A stretch of DNA of 64,000 nt from Chryseobacterium lacus. Lineage in GTDB: Bacteria; Bacteroidota; Bacteroidia; Flavobacteriales; Weeksellaceae. The DNA lies in NCBI RefSeq assembly GCF_003336205.1, contig NZ_QPIE01000004.1, forward strand, positions 248,001 to 312,000. Reading direction: 5' to 3'. The position numbers were made by a program, and so were the translations under genes. How positions within the stretch are numbered: the stretch's first letter is position 1; every line of letters starts with the position of its first letter. The notes beneath the pieces were generated by a model. It was not told the origin of the DNA and did no database searches. It saw only the letters and a program-made list of their open reading frames with translations. Below are positions 46,283-56,530 of the stretch, piece by piece.

Positions 46283-46310
46283 ATAATAAGTTTTAAGTCA
46301 GTAGATTACA

Positions 46311-46667
46311 TTATTGTTTAATGATCTGTTTTATCTTCGTCGTATTGTCGCTCAGGGTGTACTTCATAAGATATTTCCCCGGTCTTAATTTTTCTACATT
46401 AATTTCAGCAGCGTTCATGTTGACATTATACATTGCGACAGGCATTCCCAGAATGGAATAAAAAGTAACAGATTTTACCCTCAGCGATTGGTCTTTTGTT
46501 TTCAGGAAAAGAACATCTTTGGTAGGGTTCGGATATACCGTAAGGCCGCCGTCATCAGCCTTTTGCTGGCTGAAGGAAGGCTCTTTTATGCTTTGGGCGC
46601 TCCAGTTTGATACACTGGAAGTGAACCCTAAAAAGAGTATAAGGAATAAATATTTTTTCATAGACAC
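46311..46667 (-). CDS. Stand-alone T9SS type A sorting-domain protein
   Basis: 118 residues: a signal peptide (about 1-24, VSNWSAQ) and, after only about 18 linker residues, a type A C-terminal sorting domain (LTVYPNPTKDVLFLKT, SILGMPVAMYNVNM, EINVEKLRPGKYLMKYT, ending KIKQIIKQ). There is no passenger domain. The domain normally directs cargo to the type IX secretion system, so this may be a very short cargo, a truncated gene or a dedicated small surface protein. Confidence 0.88.
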   Translation of the reverse strand: MSMKKYLFLILFLGFTSSVSNWSAQSIKEPSFSQQKADDGGLTVYPNPTKDVLFLKTKDQSLRVKSVTFYSILGMPVAMYNVNMNAAEINVEKLRPGKYLMKYTLSDNTTKIKQIIKQ

Positions 46668-46746
46668 TTTTTTGCAGTACGTATTAACATTGCGAATGTA
46701 CTCATTATTAAAATAATTTGCAATAGTTTTTTACATGAAGTATGCG

Positions 46747-47784
<1,038 letters not shown>

Positions 47785-47806
47785 AGTTACTAGGTAAATT
47801 CAGAAA

Positions 47807-48133
47807 TTAAAACCAGGGACGCTTATTTTTCAGGTACGTTTCATCAAACTGGCGGTCGTTCATCGTGAGATAAATGACACCTTCTACGACAGGAATAATG
47901 AACACCGCGGGAAATAAAGCACTTCCTATTCCACAGGTAATAAGGGTAAGCAAAGGAATTATAATCAGTGTAGAAAGCAATAAAATCGCGCCTTCGGTCG
48001 AATATCCGAGATAAAATTTGTGAACTCCCAACGCTCCTAATAAAATAGCGAGGATTCCCGTTGTCAGTTTCTTTTCTGAACGGTAGGGTGGGAGATTTTG
48101 TCCTTCAGGATTATGATAACCATACGTTTCCAT
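47807..48133 (-). CDS. TM2 domain membrane protein
   Basis: 108 residues with a TM2 domain: KLTTGILAILLGALGVHKFYLGYSTEGAILLL, the two helices with the GxHxFYLG turn, then a third hydrophobic segment. The N-terminus is short and Pro/Tyr-rich. Function unknown. Divergent from lptB. Confidence 0.88.
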   Translation of the reverse strand: METYGYHNPEGQNLPPYRSEKKLTTGILAILLGALGVHKFYLGYSTEGAILLLSTLIIIPLLTLITCGIGSALFPAVFIIPVVEGVIYLTMNDRQFDETYLKNKRPWF

Positions 48134-48249
48134 CGTTGATATTTTAATGTGGTGAACCTGATAAGTCGCAGCCGGAAAAGTGATGTTACAACACGACGCA
48201 AAGCTTTCTTAAATTTAACGGCCCGGCCTGCAACTTCAAACAAAAATGA

Positions 48250-48257
48250 TATATTTG
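48250..48257 (+). promoter_or_regulatory. -7 promoter box of lptB
   Basis: TATATTTG ends 5 bases before the ATG at 48263, implying a leaderless mRNA and ruling out the upstream extension of the open frame. Confidence 0.6.
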
Positions 48258-48262
48258 TTCCC

Positions 48263-49324
48263 ATGATTTTACGGGGAGAAAATTTAATAAAGGAATACGG
48301 TCCGAAGAAAGTGGTAAAAGGCGTCTCTGTAGAGGTTTCGCAGGGAGAAATCGTAGGTCTTTTAGGTCCAAATGGTGCCGGAAAAACCACCACATTCTAT
48401 ATGATTGTAGGATTGGTAAAGCCCACTTCCGGGAAAATTTTCCTCGACAATAAAGAAATTACTTCAGATGCCATGTATCGTCGTGCCCAGAAAGGAATCG
48501 GGTATCTGGCTCAGGAAGCATCCGTTTTCAGAAAACTTTCTGTAGAAGAAAATATCATGGGAGTGCTTCAGCTCACCAAACTGAGCAGGCGCGAACAGCA
48601 CATTAAATGTGATGAACTCATCGAAGAATTTTCACTTCAGCATGTCAGGAAAAACCGGGGCGACCTGCTTTCCGGTGGCGAAAGAAGAAGAACTGAAATT
48701 GCAAGGTGTCTTGCAACAAGCCCGAATTTTATTCTTTTGGATGAACCTTTTGCAGGAGTAGATCCTATTGCCGTTGAAGATATTCAGAAGATTGTACGCA
48801 GTCTGGTAGATAAAAATATCGGAATCTTGATTACCGATCATAATGTGCAGCAAACCCTGGCCATTACTCATAAAACCTACATCATGTTTGAAGGGCGCAT
48901 TCTGAAGGAAGGGCTTCCCGCCGATCTTGCGAATGATCCGCAGGTAAGAGAGGCTTATTTGGGAGAGAATTTTGTCTATCAGGATATTTTGAGCAAGCCT
49001 AAAAAGAAGAAAATGGCTTATAAAATATGGGCCGGCAATTTTGAAAGCAAATCCAGTTTTCAGCAATATGTAGAAGATAATTTTTCAGAAGAACCGAATT
49101 TACGTCTGTTTTACGGTTTTGAAGACATCAGTTTTGCCTCTCTTGCCAATTCCGAAATTGAATATATTTTTAATGAAGTGGTGGATAAAAATGCGAATAA
49201 TTCCTTCCTGTTTCAGAAAACAGATATCAATTCTAGTTACAGTCTGGAGGAGGCTGAACAGCATGCAAAAGCACTGAGTCGGGATGATTTGCATTATCTT
49301 ACCTGCTATTCTTTTGAAGGGTAA
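48263..49324 (+). CDS. lptB: LPS export ABC ATPase LptB with a C-terminal Imm22-like extension
   Basis: ATPase of the LptB2FGC machine that extracts lipopolysaccharide from the inner membrane. Walker A GPNGAGKTT (35-43), signature LSGGERRR, Walker B ILLDEPFAGVDP, H-loop TDHNV. LptB homology ends near AYLGENFVY (about residue 242), the usual full length. About 110 more residues follow in frame: a lysine linker PKKKK and MAYKIWAGNFESKSSFQQYVEDNFSE onward, ending HYLTCYSFEG, which resembles the DUF4284/immunity-22 fold. Start at 48263 is fixed by the -7 box just upstream. An ATG at 49013 could also begin the extension separately. Confidence 0.9.
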   Translation: MILRGENLIKEYGPKKVVKGVSVEVSQGEIVGLLGPNGAGKTTTFYMIVGLVKPTSGKIFLDNKEITSDAMYRRAQKGIGYLAQEASVFRKLSVEENIMGVLQLTKLSRREQHIKCDELIEEFSLQHVRKNRGDLLSGGERRRTEIARCLATSPNFILLDEPFAGVDPIAVEDIQKIVRSLVDKNIGILITDHNVQQTLAITHKTYIMFEGRILKEGLPADLANDPQVREAYLGENFVYQDILSKPKKKKMAYKIWAGNFESKSSFQQYVEDNFSEEPNLRLFYGFEDISFASLANSEIEYIFNEVVDKNANNSFLFQKTDINSSYSLEEAEQHAKALSRDDLHYLTCYSFEG

Positions 49325-49443
49325 AATTTTTGAAACTTCTTGTTTCCTTTCTGCATAAGGAATACTTAGAAAGCCAATAATTACCGTTTTGGTGTGTTTT
49401 TGGATGATCTCCAGATTCATTTTTCTTTTTATTTTTTCATTCA

Positions 49444-51252
49444 TTGCCAATGGCCAAAAAACCATTTCGAAGAACCGTTACCCTGCTTGAGATTTACCGG
49501 CAGATTCTTCCTTTCATCAAACCGTATCGGTGGATGATTTTCGGAACCTTAAGCCTCACTTTTATCGGTGCACTCGCAGCACAGGTAAATCCACTCGTTT
49601 TGAAATACACCATCGACGAGGTGGAGCAAATCATGAAACTTCCGGATCCTATGACTGAAGGAATTCATGTTTTGGTCATCATCGCATCCATTCTTTTGGG
49701 TAAAGAGCTGGTGCATATTTTTATCAATTTCGGGCAGAAATTTTATGGCGAGAAAATACGGATCAATACCAGTTCTGTGCTGGCGCAAACGGTGATAGAC
49801 AAAATTTTGGACTACCGGGTTTCTTATTTTACGGATGAACATCACCATTCTGGAAAACTTCAGACGAGAATAGACCGCGGTATTGAAAGTCTTACACGGC
49901 TGGTTCAGAACTTTTTCATTGATATTCTTCCCCTCTTTGCCAATGCAGCTATTGCCCTCGTGGTGATGTATCTTCAAAATGTTTATGTTGGTTTGGTTTC
50001 TACTTTTGTAATTCCCGTGTTTTTCTGGGTGAGTTCTTTGCAAGCTAAAAAATTGAGTGGTGTGCGGAGACAGCTCAGAAATCAGAGAGAGCAAAAAACG
50101 TCCGGGCTTTTGAATCTTATCAATTCTATCATGGTAATTAAAAGTTTTGTCCGTGAAAAATTTGAAGGAAAAAAACAGTATGATCTTCAGATGCAGCTCA
50201 TGGAAAGCCAGCTCCATACACGGAGAACCAATTTTCTCTATGACGGACTGAAAACTTTTATTGAACAGTTCGGGATTGTTTTGGTAATCCTCCTCACGGT
50301 GTATCTCGTACTCGGCCAGCAGATGACCATTGGTGCTATCATGCTTCACATCATGCTGTTTGGAAATGTATCTGCTCCCATTAGGCAGCTTCACAGGATT
50401 TATGACGATATGAACGATGCCATCATTTATGCTGAAGGATACTTTGAAATCTTAAATGCCGATGGTGAAAAAGAAGCCAGCGGAACGAAGTCGACGGAAA
50501 TAAAAGGAACATTTGAACTGAAAAATGTAACTTTTTCTTATCCTAATGGTGCTGCCGCTTTGCAGAACGTTTCTATGAAAATCGAAAAAGGAAAAACCAC
50601 TGCATTAGTGGGACTTAGCGGTGCCGGTAAATCGACAGTCATTAATTTGCTTTGTAAATTTTATGATCCCGATTCCGGTGAAATCCTATTGGATGGAATT
50701 CCGCTTTCGGAGTATGATAATCATTCGCTCAGAGATGATATTGGGCTTGTGTTGCAGAAAAACCACATTTTTCAGGGAAGTATAGAAGACAATATTCGCT
50801 ATGGAAATATGAAGGCTTCTTTCAGTGAAATAAAACAGGCTGCAGAAAAAGCTTATCTCCACGATCAGATCATGAAACTTCCGGAACAATACGCACATGA
50901 TGCTACCCAGCTTTCCGGCGGACAACAACAGAGAATTGCCATCGCAAGGCTCTTTCTGAAAAATCCCCCGGTAATTTTTCTGGACGAACCCACTGCAAGT
51001 CTGGATGCCGTAGCAACTGAACAAATTAAAAATTCCCTAGATGCCATAAAAGAAGGCCGAACTGTGGTCATCATATCCCATTCGCTGTCGCAGATTCTGG
51101 ATGCAGATACCATCTATGTTCTGGAAAGTGGCAAAATGGTGGAACACGGTTCTCACGAAAAATTATTCAATGAAAACGGAGCTTACAGACAGATTTTTGA
51201 CGCTTCCGCAAGAAGCCTGAATCTGGAAAAAATGGTGAATGCGTACAAATAA
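49444..51252 (+). CDS. ABC exporter, fused permease/ATPase (MsbA/MDR type)
   Basis: 602-residue half-transporter: six membrane helices (about 28-330), then the nucleotide-binding domain with Walker A GLSGAGKSTV, Q-loop LQKNHIF, signature LSGGQQQR, Walker B VIFLDEPTASLD and HSLSQ. Exports lipids, peptides or drugs as a dimer; the exact substrate is unknown. It lies 119 bases after lptB, which suggests but does not prove an envelope-lipid role. ATG at 49444 or 49450. Confidence 0.92.
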   Translation: MPMAKKPFRRTVTLLEIYRQILPFIKPYRWMIFGTLSLTFIGALAAQVNPLVLKYTIDEVEQIMKLPDPMTEGIHVLVIIASILLGKELVHIFINFGQKFYGEKIRINTSSVLAQTVIDKILDYRVSYFTDEHHHSGKLQTRIDRGIESLTRLVQNFFIDILPLFANAAIALVVMYLQNVYVGLVSTFVIPVFFWVSSLQAKKLSGVRRQLRNQREQKTSGLLNLINSIMVIKSFVREKFEGKKQYDLQMQLMESQLHTRRTNFLYDGLKTFIEQFGIVLVILLTVYLVLGQQMTIGAIMLHIMLFGNVSAPIRQLHRIYDDMNDAIIYAEGYFEILNADGEKEASGTKSTEIKGTFELKNVTFSYPNGAAALQNVSMKIEKGKTTALVGLSGAGKSTVINLLCKFYDPDSGEILLDGIPLSEYDNHSLRDDIGLVLQKNHIFQGSIEDNIRYGNMKASFSEIKQAAEKAYLHDQIMKLPEQYAHDATQLSGGQQQRIAIARLFLKNPPVIFLDEPTASLDAVATEQIKNSLDAIKEGRTVVIISHSLSQILDADTIYVLESGKMVEHGSHEKLFNENGAYRQIFDASARSLNLEKMVNAYK

Positions 51253-51315
51253 AACGCGTCAGATACACAACACAAAGACTTTTTTTCCGTTCTTTACACG
51301 CTAAAATTTATCATT

Positions 51316-51897
51316 ATGAAACAGGTGTTCATCGGAGTCGGCATTCTTGGTTTATTGTTCATTTCGTGCAGCAAAATTGAAGAAAAGGTCAACAGTACCG
51401 TTACAAGTACTCAGGAAAAAGTACAGCAGAAAACAGAAGAATTGGTTCAGAACGCGGTTACAGATCAGTTGGGAAAACTAGTGGATGCCGAAGCGTTGTC
51501 TTTCGACAGTGTTTTTCCGCATTCGCAGCCGGATCTGGTACAGGAAGACTCGGGAAAGAAAGTAGTTTTTCCTAACGGAGCTCCGTTTTACTTTTTTAAA
51601 TATAAAACTTCCGATAAAGACGCACTACTGAAAATGCTGTATGAACAGGAAACCACTGATGAAGCACAATCAATGAAGACTTTTGAGAAAGTTGACGGCG
51701 CATTATTCGTCGAAAAATTAAGCTTTTTTGAAAAGTTTCTTCCGGCTGATGCTTTTGGAGGGGCAGTTATTGAGGAGCTGAAAAATAACCCGACTGCAGA
51801 ATATTATAAAGTGAAAAGATTTCCACATTCCAGCACCATCATTTACAATCCGAAAAATGGTACGGTGTATCAGTTTGTTGATGTAAAAAAGCAGTAA
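51316..51897 (+). CDS. Hypothetical lipoprotein
   Basis: 193 residues. Lipobox LLFISC (cysteine about residue 18), then an amphipathic, coiled-coil-like stretch (KIEEKVNSTVTSTQEKVQQKTEELVQ split over about 20-46) and a globular region rich in Phe, such as APFYFFKYKTSDKDALLKML. No named family recognised. Its role is unknown; the cobalamin adenosyltransferase follows after 35 bases. Confidence 0.78.
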   Translation: MKQVFIGVGILGLLFISCSKIEEKVNSTVTSTQEKVQQKTEELVQNAVTDQLGKLVDAEALSFDSVFPHSQPDLVQEDSGKKVVFPNGAPFYFFKYKTSDKDALLKMLYEQETTDEAQSMKTFEKVDGALFVEKLSFFEKFLPADAFGGAVIEELKNNPTAEYYKVKRFPHSSTIIYNPKNGTVYQFVDVKKQ

Positions 51898-51932
51898 AAT
51901 AACATTGATTCGAAATTCAGTAAATTAGTCCA

Positions 51933-52502
51933 ATGAAAATTTACACGAAAACCGGAGATAAAGGAGAAACGGCACTCTACGGCGGAACCAGAGTTTCAAA
52001 AGCCAGCATAAGAGTGGAAAGCTACGGAACGATAGACGAACTGAACGCTTTCATAGGACAGGCAAAAAGTAAAATTCACGATGCTGAAATAATACAACAG
52101 CTGAAGAAAATTCAGTTTGATCTTTTTACCGTTGGATCAGAATCGGCTACACCTGCGGATAAACTGTTATTGGCCAACGGAAAATCAAGGCTTCCGCTCA
52201 TCATTTCTGATCAGGAAATTGAAGAACTTGAGCAATGGATGGATGTTTTGGATGAAAATCTGGAACCGTTGCAATATTTCATTCTTCCGGGTGGTGGCAA
52301 AGCCGCAACAGCGCTTCATGTTGCCCGAACCGTTTGCAGAAGGGCAGAACGGGCTTTGGTTTTTCTTAATGAATCAGAAGAAGTGCGTCCGGAACTCATC
52401 CGCTATCTGAACCGCCTTTCCGATTATCTTTTTATCGCGGCGCGGTATATTTCCAAAATCAACGGAGAAGAGGAAGAGTATTGGAATCCGAACAACAGAT
52501 AA
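51933..52502 (+). CDS. Cob(I)alamin adenosyltransferase, PduO type
   Basis: Transfers adenosyl from ATP to cob(I)alamin to make adenosylcobalamin. 189 residues: N-terminal IYTKTGDKGETALYGGTRV (ATP-binding), YGTIDELNAFIGQAK, and the C-terminal ARTVCRRAERALV and LNRLSDYLFIAARYI, all diagnostic. It completes the corrinoid import seen at 31.5-34.6 kb. Product adenosylcobalamin is the ligand of the riboswitch there. Confidence 0.95.
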   Translation: MKIYTKTGDKGETALYGGTRVSKASIRVESYGTIDELNAFIGQAKSKIHDAEIIQQLKKIQFDLFTVGSESATPADKLLLANGKSRLPLIISDQEIEELEQWMDVLDENLEPLQYFILPGGGKAATALHVARTVCRRAERALVFLNESEEVRPELIRYLNRLSDYLFIAARYISKINGEEEEYWNPNNR

Positions 52503-52605
52503 TTCTGGAAAATGGATACCAATTAATGAACGAAAATTAAAAAATATCCGTGCCATTCTGTGTAATCTGTGAGAGAAAATTAATCTGTTAGAGAGTAACA
52601 AATCC

Positions 52606-53238
52606 GTGAAAGAAAAAAGAGCACTCCTTTTCATCAATGGAGAACCACCCGAAAAACTTCCTGTTTTTGAAAGTTATGATCTGATAGCGTGCTCTGACGG
52701 CGCATTCCATTACTTAAAGTCTTTGGGATTTCCCCTGAAAAAACTGGATTTTATTTTCGGCGATTTCGATTCGCATTCTGGAAACGACGCTCTTATTTAT
52801 CAGGAAAAATTCATTTATACTCCGGATCAGGACAAAACCGATTTCGAAAAATCTCTTGAAATTCTGAAGCAGAAAGGTGCAGCGACAGTGGATGTTTACG
52901 GAGGAAGCGGTGGCGAAATGGATCATTTTTTAGGCAATATTTCGGTAGCTTTCAGTTTTAAAAACCGTCTGGAAATCCGTTTCTATGATGAGTTTTCAAC
53001 CTATTATTTTATTCCGAAATTTATTTCTCTGAAAGGTGTAAGAAACAAAATGATTTCCCTGTATCCTTTTCCGGCCGCCGAACGTATTACCACTTCCGGG
53101 CTTCACTGGCCGTTAAATGCTGATGACCTGAGCATTACTTCCAGAATCGGGACGCGGAATTTCGCTTCCGAAGATGAGGTGACGATCGAGTATGAGTCTG
53201 GGGATCTGCTGATTTTTATCGGAAAGCAATACCTCTGA
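52606..53238 (+). CDS. Thiamine diphosphokinase
   Basis: Pyrophosphorylates thiamine to thiamine diphosphate with ATP. 210 residues: CSDGAFHYL, IFGDFDSHSG, TPDQDKTDFEKSLEIL and GGSGGEMDHFLGN are the family's conserved acidic motifs. The start is GTG at 52606; no in-frame ATG lies nearby upstream, and the next one would remove conserved sequence. Cytoplasmic. Confidence 0.92.
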   Translation: MKEKRALLFINGEPPEKLPVFESYDLIACSDGAFHYLKSLGFPLKKLDFIFGDFDSHSGNDALIYQEKFIYTPDQDKTDFEKSLEILKQKGAATVDVYGGSGGEMDHFLGNISVAFSFKNRLEIRFYDEFSTYYFIPKFISLKGVRNKMISLYPFPAAERITTSGLHWPLNADDLSITSRIGTRNFASEDEVTIEYESGDLLIFIGKQYL

Positions 53239-53253
53239 TTTTTTTAAGAAGAT

Positions 53254-53456
53254 TTTAGAGCCAGTTTAAATTTTTAACGACATATTTTTTTAGTATAGGT
53301 ATTTTAATCATTCTCAATTACACTTTTATGCTCTTTTCGGCGTATTCACCCTTTTATTTTTAGTTTAACCCGCTTAACTTTCAATCTAAAAGAGCAAAAT
53401 CCATCCAGAAATAGCGATAAAAATTGAAAATTGTAAAATTTAAACAGGCTCTTAAA
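53254..53456. mobile_element. Repeat element copy A with inverted ends
   Basis: About 200 bp. The left end TTAGAGCCAGTTTAAATTTT and the right end, AAAATTTAAACAGGCTCTTA, are near-perfect inverted repeats. Internally GCTCTTTT and AAAAGAGC also form a second inverted pair. A close relative lies at 57750-57934 in the same orientation. No coding frame. Together these features suggest a MITE-like or structured repeat element; no target duplication is evident. Confidence 0.6.
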
Positions 53457-53508
53457 ACAGAAACTCAATCTTTTTTAGCATTTTTGCAGATTAAATCTTA
53501 TTCCAGAA

Positions 53509-54900
53509 ATGAAAATTAAATATTCCGAGCTGATTGATCAAACCTTGTATTTTCCGACAGAAGAATTTAATGTTGCTGAAAATAACTTGCTTTTTCATGA
53601 TATTCCTTTAATGGACGTCATTGAACAATTCGGAACACCTTTAAAAATTAGTTACTTACCAAAAATTTCCCACAATATCAATCGTGCAAAGGCCTGGTTC
53701 AAAGAAGCTTTTGAAAAACATGATTACAGAAAAACCTACAGGTACTGTTACTGTACCAAATCCAGCCACTTCAATTTTGTGCTGGAAGAAGCGTTGAAAA
53801 ATGATATTTCCATCGAAACTTCTTCCGCTTATGATATGGATATCGTGAAAGCGTTGTATGATAAAGGAAAAGCGGATAAGGAAATAGAAGTGATCTGCAA
53901 TGGTTTTAAAACCGATGATTATCTGCAGAAAATTTCTGAAATGGTGAACAGCGGTTTCAGCAATATCACACCGATTCTGGACAACTATCGCGAACTGGAT
54001 AAACTGACGGAAAGTATCGATTCTACGTTTAATATCGGAATCAGAATTGCTTCAGAAGAAGAACCTAAGTTTGAATTTTATACTTCCAGATTAGGAATCG
54101 GATACAAGGATATTATCCCCTATTATTCCCAGAAAATTGCTGAACATCCCAACGCAAGGCTGAAAATGCTCCATTTTTTTATCAATACCGGAATGAAAGA
54201 TACCGCGTATTACTGGAACGAACTGTACAAATGTCTTCGGGTGTATGCAAGGCTGAAGAAAATAGCTCCGGAAGTAGATTCCCTGAATATTGGTGGCGGT
54301 TTTCCTATTAAAACTTCCCTGAATTTTGATTACGATTACCAGTACATGGTGGAGGAAATTGTTTCCCAAATCAAAAAGTTCTGCGAAGAAGAAGGTGTGG
54401 ATGAACCTAATATTTATACGGAATTTGGAAGTTTTACGGTAGGAGAGAGTGGTGCCAATCTATACAAAATTATTTCGCAGAAGCGCCAGAACGACAGAGA
54501 AAAATGGAACATGATTGATTCATCTTTCATGACTACCCTTCCGGATACCTGGGCCATTTCCCGACATTTTATTATGCTTCCGCTCAACCGGTGGGATGAT
54601 ACTTATGAAAGGGTGTTCTTGGGCGGACTTACCTGCGATTCCGACGATTATTACAACTCTGAACAGCATACCAACGCGATTTATTTACCGGTATTCAGCG
54701 ATACAAAGCCTTTGTATATTGGTTTTTTCCATACGGGTGCGTATCAGGAAACTATAGGCGGATACGGTGGTGTACATCATTGTCTGATGCCACAGCCAAG
54801 ACATATCCTCATTCAGAAAGATGAAAACGGGGAGTTTCAGTATGAAATTTTCCGCGAAGAACAAAAACCTGAAGATGTGCTGAAACTGCTGGGATATTAA
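53509..54900 (+). CDS. speA: Arginine decarboxylase (Bacteroidota short type)
   Basis: PLP enzyme making agmatine from arginine for polyamine synthesis. 463 residues of the alanine-racemase-fold (fold III) type, much shorter than E. coli SpeA. Motifs: the PLP-lysine region YRYCYCTKSSHFNF, LNIGGGFPIKTS (phosphate-binding glycines), EFGSFTVGESG, GLTCDSDDYY (catalytic cysteine region) and FFHTGAYQETIGGYGGVHHC. Repeat copy A ends about 50 bases before the start, so the promoter may lie within or next to it. Confidence 0.93.
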   Translation: MKIKYSELIDQTLYFPTEEFNVAENNLLFHDIPLMDVIEQFGTPLKISYLPKISHNINRAKAWFKEAFEKHDYRKTYRYCYCTKSSHFNFVLEEALKNDISIETSSAYDMDIVKALYDKGKADKEIEVICNGFKTDDYLQKISEMVNSGFSNITPILDNYRELDKLTESIDSTFNIGIRIASEEEPKFEFYTSRLGIGYKDIIPYYSQKIAEHPNARLKMLHFFINTGMKDTAYYWNELYKCLRVYARLKKIAPEVDSLNIGGGFPIKTSLNFDYDYQYMVEEIVSQIKKFCEEEGVDEPNIYTEFGSFTVGESGANLYKIISQKRQNDREKWNMIDSSFMTTLPDTWAISRHFIMLPLNRWDDTYERVFLGGLTCDSDDYYNSEQHTNAIYLPVFSDTKPLYIGFFHTGAYQETIGGYGGVHHCLMPQPRHILIQKDENGEFQYEIFREEQKPEDVLKLLGY

Positions 54901-54930
54901 TCTTCCCGCTTTTAAAACTTTTGCGTTTCG

Positions 54931-55623
54931 TTAGGTTAAAGCGGACGCTTTTCTGCCTGAACCGTTAAAAAGAGGAGCGATATTTTCTGTTTTCAGTTCC
55001 GAAAAATCAGAAACCACTATTCCGGCTTTGGAATAATCCTGCTGATGCGTGTGTTCGCTGGTGTATGCTGCGCAAAATATTCCGGCAGCGTGTGCTGCAT
55101 GGATACCATTGGTAGAATCCTCAATCACCATACAGTTTTCGCGGGGTTCTGCGGCCAGTTCTGCTGCTTTCTGGAAAATTTCAGGATGCGGTTTCGAAGC
55201 TTTCAAGTCGGCACCGCTTATTTTTGCGATAAAATACTGATCCAGATCAAATTTTTCAAATACCCAGCGTATCGTATTCATGCTGGCGGAAGAGGCCAAG
55301 ACAAGTTTGATATTATTGCGATGGTAGTTTTGGATAAGATCGAGAACACCCGGAATCAGGTCAAAAGTGGTATCGTGATCGAAATAATCTTTAAAATAAC
55401 GCCGTTTGGAACTGATGATATCTTCCGGAGTTTGTGAAAGATCAAAATGTTGTATCACCGTATCACATACTTTTTTGGTCGAAGCGCCCGTGAAGGTAGC
55501 GTAAAGTTCCTCAGAAACATCAATATTTAAATCATGAAACGTTTGGAAATAAGCTTTGCGATGAAGCGGTTCGGTATCTACAATGACACCATCCATATCG
55601 AAAAGTACTGCTTTAAAAGGCAT
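54931..55623 (-). CDS. HAD-superfamily hydrolase (beta-phosphoglucomutase-like)
   Basis: 230 residues. HAD motif I is FDMDGVIVDTEPLH with nucleophile D9 and acid D11; motif II is VLASSAS; motif III is KASKPHPEIF; motif IV is VIEDSTNGIHAAHAAG. The cap is alpha-helical (subclass IA). Could be a phosphatase of sugar phosphates or nucleotides, or a phosphoglucomutase; the substrate cannot be read from sequence. Own promoter. Confidence 0.92.
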   Translation of the reverse strand: MPFKAVLFDMDGVIVDTEPLHRKAYFQTFHDLNIDVSEELYATFTGASTKKVCDTVIQHFDLSQTPEDIISSKRRYFKDYFDHDTTFDLIPGVLDLIQNYHRNNIKLVLASSASMNTIRWVFEKFDLDQYFIAKISGADLKASKPHPEIFQKAAELAAEPRENCMVIEDSTNGIHAAHAAGIFCAAYTSEHTHQQDYSKAGIVVSDFSELKTENIAPLFNGSGRKASALT

Positions 55624-55635
55624 TTGTATTTTTTA

Positions 55636-55643
55636 CAAAGATA
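55636..55643 (-). promoter_or_regulatory. -7 promoter box of the HAD hydrolase gene
   Basis: TATCTTTG on the minus strand, 12 bases before the start codon. Confidence 0.55.
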
Positions 55644-55947
55644 CGTTTTCCTTTTTTTTTGATTTTGACTGGAGAGAGTAATAGAGGGTTTATCTTTTTA
55701 TTTAAACAAGGTGATTCCCTTATCTAATCAAACGCTATTTCAAAATACTGAAGAATAGCGTTGTACTGATCCTGAGCGGTAAGGCAAGTATCTAACAAAT
55801 ATCGGCAAATCTACAATAAATCAGAGCGCTTTATCTCTTAGTTTTTGCCAATAACGGTATGATCAAGGATTTAATTTTTTCTGGAAAAATGCTTCGATAA
55901 GAAAATATTCACTAGTTAAATTGGAAATGGATAATATTAAAATTCTT
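55644..55947. other. Gene-free stretch with a hairpin
   Basis: No credible gene. It holds one perfect 9-bp stem, AACGCTATT (55731-55739) with AATAGCGTT (55754-55762), 14-nt loop, without a T-run. Otherwise AT-rich sequence between the divergent HAD promoter and the end of the Yip1-like gene. Confidence 0.5.
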
Positions 55948-56526
55948 CTAGATAAAGTGAATGATTGCTTTGGAAATAACTTCTGCTGCAATAAGTGCGA
56001 AGGCGAAAAGCAACCAATGTTGCCACTTTCGTGCATTCACAGCAGTCTTGAAACCGAAAACCATCAGCGTTAGCTCATGGGCAAGAAATAAAATTAATAC
56101 TGCAGAAAATAGCATCAGAATCATCATATCTGAAGAAGATACCGACGCGGGGGTTTCCTGATGAACACTGTCAATTAACTGCTCCGAAATTTCTGAAATA
56201 CGCTGGTTATTAGCGAAAAGTCCGGCTAAATAAATCGGAAATCTGCTGATCAGTGCCACATTTAATATATCGATAATTCTGGTTTTGGAATTGATTATTA
56301 TTCCGGCAATAAAAAGAAGCAGACTTAAAATCACAACATTGATCACGTTCTCTGTCAGGCTTTCTGTAAAAGTGACCGGAGAAATGTGTACATCAAAAAT
56401 GCCGTCGTACGTCACCCCGAAATAATATCCGATGAAGCTGCCCCCCAAAAGAAAGAAAACTCCTGCCATCAACAGGGCTTTTTCAGAGAATTTAGAAAAT
56501 GGGTTAAAGAATAATTTCCAGTTCAT
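55948..56526 (-). CDS. YIP1 family membrane protein
   Basis: 192 residues with about five membrane helices (about 17-34, 63-82, 90-105, 131-153, 167-188), typical of the YIP1 superfamily: WKLFFNPFSKFSEKALL at the start and VNARKWQHWLLFAFALIAAEVISK near the end. Function in bacteria unknown. It lies 4 bases after the DUF2089 gene on the same strand, so the two form an operon; a zinc-ribbon/HTH protein next to a membrane protein suggests a regulator with its target. Confidence 0.75.
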   Translation of the reverse strand: MNWKLFFNPFSKFSEKALLMAGVFFLLGGSFIGYYFGVTYDGIFDVHISPVTFTESLTENVINVVILSLLLFIAGIIINSKTRIIDILNVALISRFPIYLAGLFANNQRISEISEQLIDSVHQETPASVSSSDMMILMLFSAVLILFLAHELTLMVFGFKTAVNARKWQHWLLFAFALIAAEVISKAIIHFI

Positions 56527-56530
56527 ATTG

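Noticed and set aside
48149-48262. 38-residue N-terminal extension of LptB
   Set aside because: Promoter box at 48250-48257 and family alignment place the start at 48263.
49549-50394. 281-codon minus-strand open frame within the ABC exporter
   Set aside because: Antisense to a secure ABC transporter; composition is atypical and no domain is visible.
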